Assembly: GCA_910587515.1 (NCBI GenBank) | Contig: CAJULW010000021.1 | Coordinates: 1-25,998, forward strand | DNA: 25,998 nucleotides | Direction of reading: 5' to 3' | Source: an uncultured Duncaniella sp. | Lineage (GTDB): Bacteria; Bacteroidota; Bacteroidia; Bacteroidales; Muribaculaceae | Shown: positions 24,704 through 25,998 of the stretch, in pieces | How the letters are laid out: every line of letters starts with the position of its first letter | Position numbering within the stretch: position 1 is the stretch's first letter | The notes under the pieces: model-generated | What the model saw: only the letters and a program-made list of their open reading frames with translations | Told to the model about the DNA's origin: nothing | The model's database searches: none | Position numbers and translations under genes: made by a program

Positions 24704-25699
24704 TTATGATTGTATATCGATCACTATCGTAGTCCATCCATCCACACTGACGTCAAGCCCCCCTCCTATAGGGTCTCCGGATTCCGGAAGATCGAGCCCG
24801 GACAAAATAATGCTGACATCAAGCGGATCATCAGCCGATCTTATCTGCGAACCGACATCGAAATCATAACATAACTTTGTGCCGTCTGCGAGCCATACAT
24901 AAAGCGAAAATATATTTGCAGGATTACCGTCGGACGGCACACCATAAGTCAAAAAATCACCACCGGCAGAATCTCCTCCATACTTACTTATTTTAACCGG
25001 AAGGGTCACAGCTTCGCCACGATACATATCCGAAGGGCGAAGTGACGATGCCATGCCACTCAAAGAAGCGCATATACGCGCCACTCCTTCAAGATTGGAA
25101 ATATTATTGATCACGACATTATATCGAGCGACAATACCGCGGGGATACATCATAAGCGATCTATCACCGTTATACACATTTGAAGCTCCCGAAGTCCTCC
25201 CCAACATCGTTCCGTCAGAATAAAGCCGGAAACAACTTAATGTATCACACCACAGCATATCGGGACATATCTCAACATTTTCGCCTTTTTCAGTGACATC
25301 CGGACCAATCGGATTATCTATAGTACCACCAAGACCGTCATATAGACCACCACGACGACAATAAAACGTAAAATCGCTATAATTGTCAGAATTACGGAAA
25401 ATTATACGTGAGGTGTCATCATTGAACATAAGCACAGAATATTCCCCGTCAGGCAGCTCTGCCTCCCCTCCACCACGACCGGGAAAATCAAAACGCCATT
25501 TATCATGTCCATAGGCGGAGAAAAAAATGTAAGCCATTCCCTCTGGATTCGCTGTTGAAGCATATTTCCAATCAGCATCCACAAAAAATTCACCATCCAC
25601 GTCCGACGCACAATCGTCATAGTCGTAGATCAGACAACACCCTCCCATAAACGGGACGGCCATTATTATCGACAATATAAATAAATATTCTGTCTTCAT
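24704..25699 (-). CDS. DUF5119 family lipoprotein, fimbrial partner
   Basis: Lipoprotein of 331 residues from the ATG at 25699; a longer start at 25723 is open, but the signal peptide begins cleanly at MKTEYLFILS and ends at Cys21 (MGGC). The body shows PEGMAYIFFSAYG (about 52-64), GGGEAELPDGEYSVLMFNDDTSRIIF (split at the strand pair, about 76-101), GIVARYNVVINNISNLEGV (about 186-204), CASLSGMASSLRP and ANIFSLYVWLADGTKL near the C-terminus. These match my memory of DUF5119 proteins, which sit beside fimbrillin genes in Bacteroidales. It is the promoter-proximal gene of the pair. Probable role is pilus anchoring or assembly; this is inferred from neighbourhood and not proven. Confidence 0.8.
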   Translation of the reverse strand: MKTEYLFILSIIMAVPFMGGCCLIYDYDDCASDVDGEFFVDADWKYASTANPEGMAYIFFSAYGHDKWRFDFPGRGGGEAELPDGEYSVLMFNDDTSRIIFRNSDNYSDFTFYCRRGGLYDGLGGTIDNPIGPDVTEKGENVEICPDMLWCDTLSCFRLYSDGTMLGRTSGASNVYNGDRSLMMYPRGIVARYNVVINNISNLEGVARICASLSGMASSLRPSDMYRGEAVTLPVKISKYGGDSAGGDFLTYGVPSDGNPANIFSLYVWLADGTKLCYDFDVGSQIRSADDPLDVSIILSGLDLPESGDPIGGGLDVSVDGWTTIVIDIQS

Positions 25700-25775
25700 C
25701 TCAATAAAATAACACGCTGACAATCGAACAGTTCGGTATTATTCTATATCATTAGGACAAAATACCGAAATAAAA

Positions 25776-25810
25776 ATGGATTCTTCAAGTCTTTAACTTT
25801 CAGAATCCAT
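25776..25810 (-). terminator. Second hairpin with T run upstream of the fimbrial operon
   Basis: ATGGATTCT and AGAATCCAT form a 9-base stem around a 17-base loop. Read on the minus strand the stem is followed by TTTTTATTT. It lies about 75 bases upstream of the DUF5119 start and 97 bases beyond the tRNA-Ser terminator, so it would end any transcript arising between them. Confidence 0.55.
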
Positions 25811-25907
25811 ATTCAAATTTTAATAACTACGGAGAGGGCTATCCTTGCTTCTCAAACACTTTGGCTACAACGGACACTGCGCATTCAAATTCAGCCCATA
25901 TAATGCA

Positions 25908-25940
25908 AAAGAGCCACAAGTCAACGACTTGCAGCTCTTT
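25908..25940 (-). terminator. Terminator of tRNA-Ser
   Basis: A 15-base hairpin around a 3-base loop (AAAGAGCTGCAAGTC / GACTTGTGGCTCTTT on the minus strand). Two pairs are U-G and G-U on the minus strand but A-C mismatches on the plus strand, which shows the hairpin works on the minus strand, directly after the tRNA, followed by TTTT. Confidence 0.88.
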
Positions 25941-25941
25941 G

Positions 25942-25998
25942 CGGAGAGGACGAGATTCGAACTCGTGGTAGGATTGCTCCTACGTCAGTTTAGCAAAC
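25942..25998 (-). tRNA. tRNA-Ser (anticodon GCU), 3' part
   Basis: The window ends inside the anticodon arm. Visible are the loop TTGCTAA with GCU at 25992-25994, the 3' anticodon stem ACTGA, a long variable arm with stem GTAGGA/TCCTAC typical of serine, the T arm ACGAG TTCGAAT CTCGT, the acceptor strand CCTCTCC and discriminator G at 25942. CCA is not encoded. The 5' half lies outside the window. Confidence 0.93.

Noticed and set aside
1..25998. CRISPR arrays, insertion sequences, integrases, rRNA
   Set aside because: No regularly spaced direct repeats, transposase or integrase motifs, or rRNA-like segments were found by eye on either strand.

Overview
The window looks like chromosomal DNA of an uncultured or gut-type Bacteroidales, perhaps Muribaculaceae or a relative. 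This rests on three things: Bacteroidota-type promoters (TTTG, about 20 bases, TAnnTTTG) upstream of several genes, an absence of Shine-Dalgarno-like leaders, and family content such as a DUF5119/fimbrillin pair, SusD-less lipoproteins, a Bacteroidota GS and a GPH/SLC45-type MFS carrier. The genus is an inference.

Layout. (1) 1-5332, minus strand: a tight run reading prfC, a type I-like glutamine synthetase, ligA and then, at the window edge, a start-less fragment resembling an endonuclease I family protein. (2) 5473-9811: an accessory-looking stretch of small genes on both strands. It holds three unrelated orphan lipoproteins, three small multi-pass membrane proteins that appear to be distant relatives of one another, a two-helix Imm17-like gene interrupted by an in-frame TGA, and a MORN-repeat gene broken by a one-base frameshift. 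No toxin or transposase is visible. (3) 9978-12748: a secreted D-Ala-D-Ala dipeptidase-like enzyme divergent from a large exported TPR protein. (4) 12749-13286: a long stretch with no convincing gene. (5) 13379-19168, plus strand: lysC, lysA, an OPT oligopeptide transporter and a MATE exporter spaced 3, 27 and 3 bases apart, ending at a strong bidirectional terminator. (6) 19281-22306, minus strand: an MFS sugar-type carrier, endonuclease IV and Fe/Mn superoxide dismutase. (7) 22466-23404: a YitT family membrane protein with a textbook promoter. (8) 23486-25998: tRNA-Cys(GCA), a two-gene fimbrial operon (DUF5119 then fimbrillin, minus strand) and the 3' part of tRNA-Ser(GCU), with strong terminators after both tRNAs.

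How the genes fit together. The lysC-lysA pair makes the first and last steps of DAP/lysine synthesis, and its co-transcribed OPT carrier may import peptides. The DUF5119/fimbrillin pair should build or anchor a type V-like pilus on the outer membrane. The most unusual part is 7.8-9.8 kb, whose composition (tiny membrane proteins, an Imm17-like gene, a MORN/YwqK-like gene, two of them broken) resembles an immunity or antitoxin cluster that has lost its toxins. That reading is an inference. Family assignments were made by eye from motifs and no database search was run.
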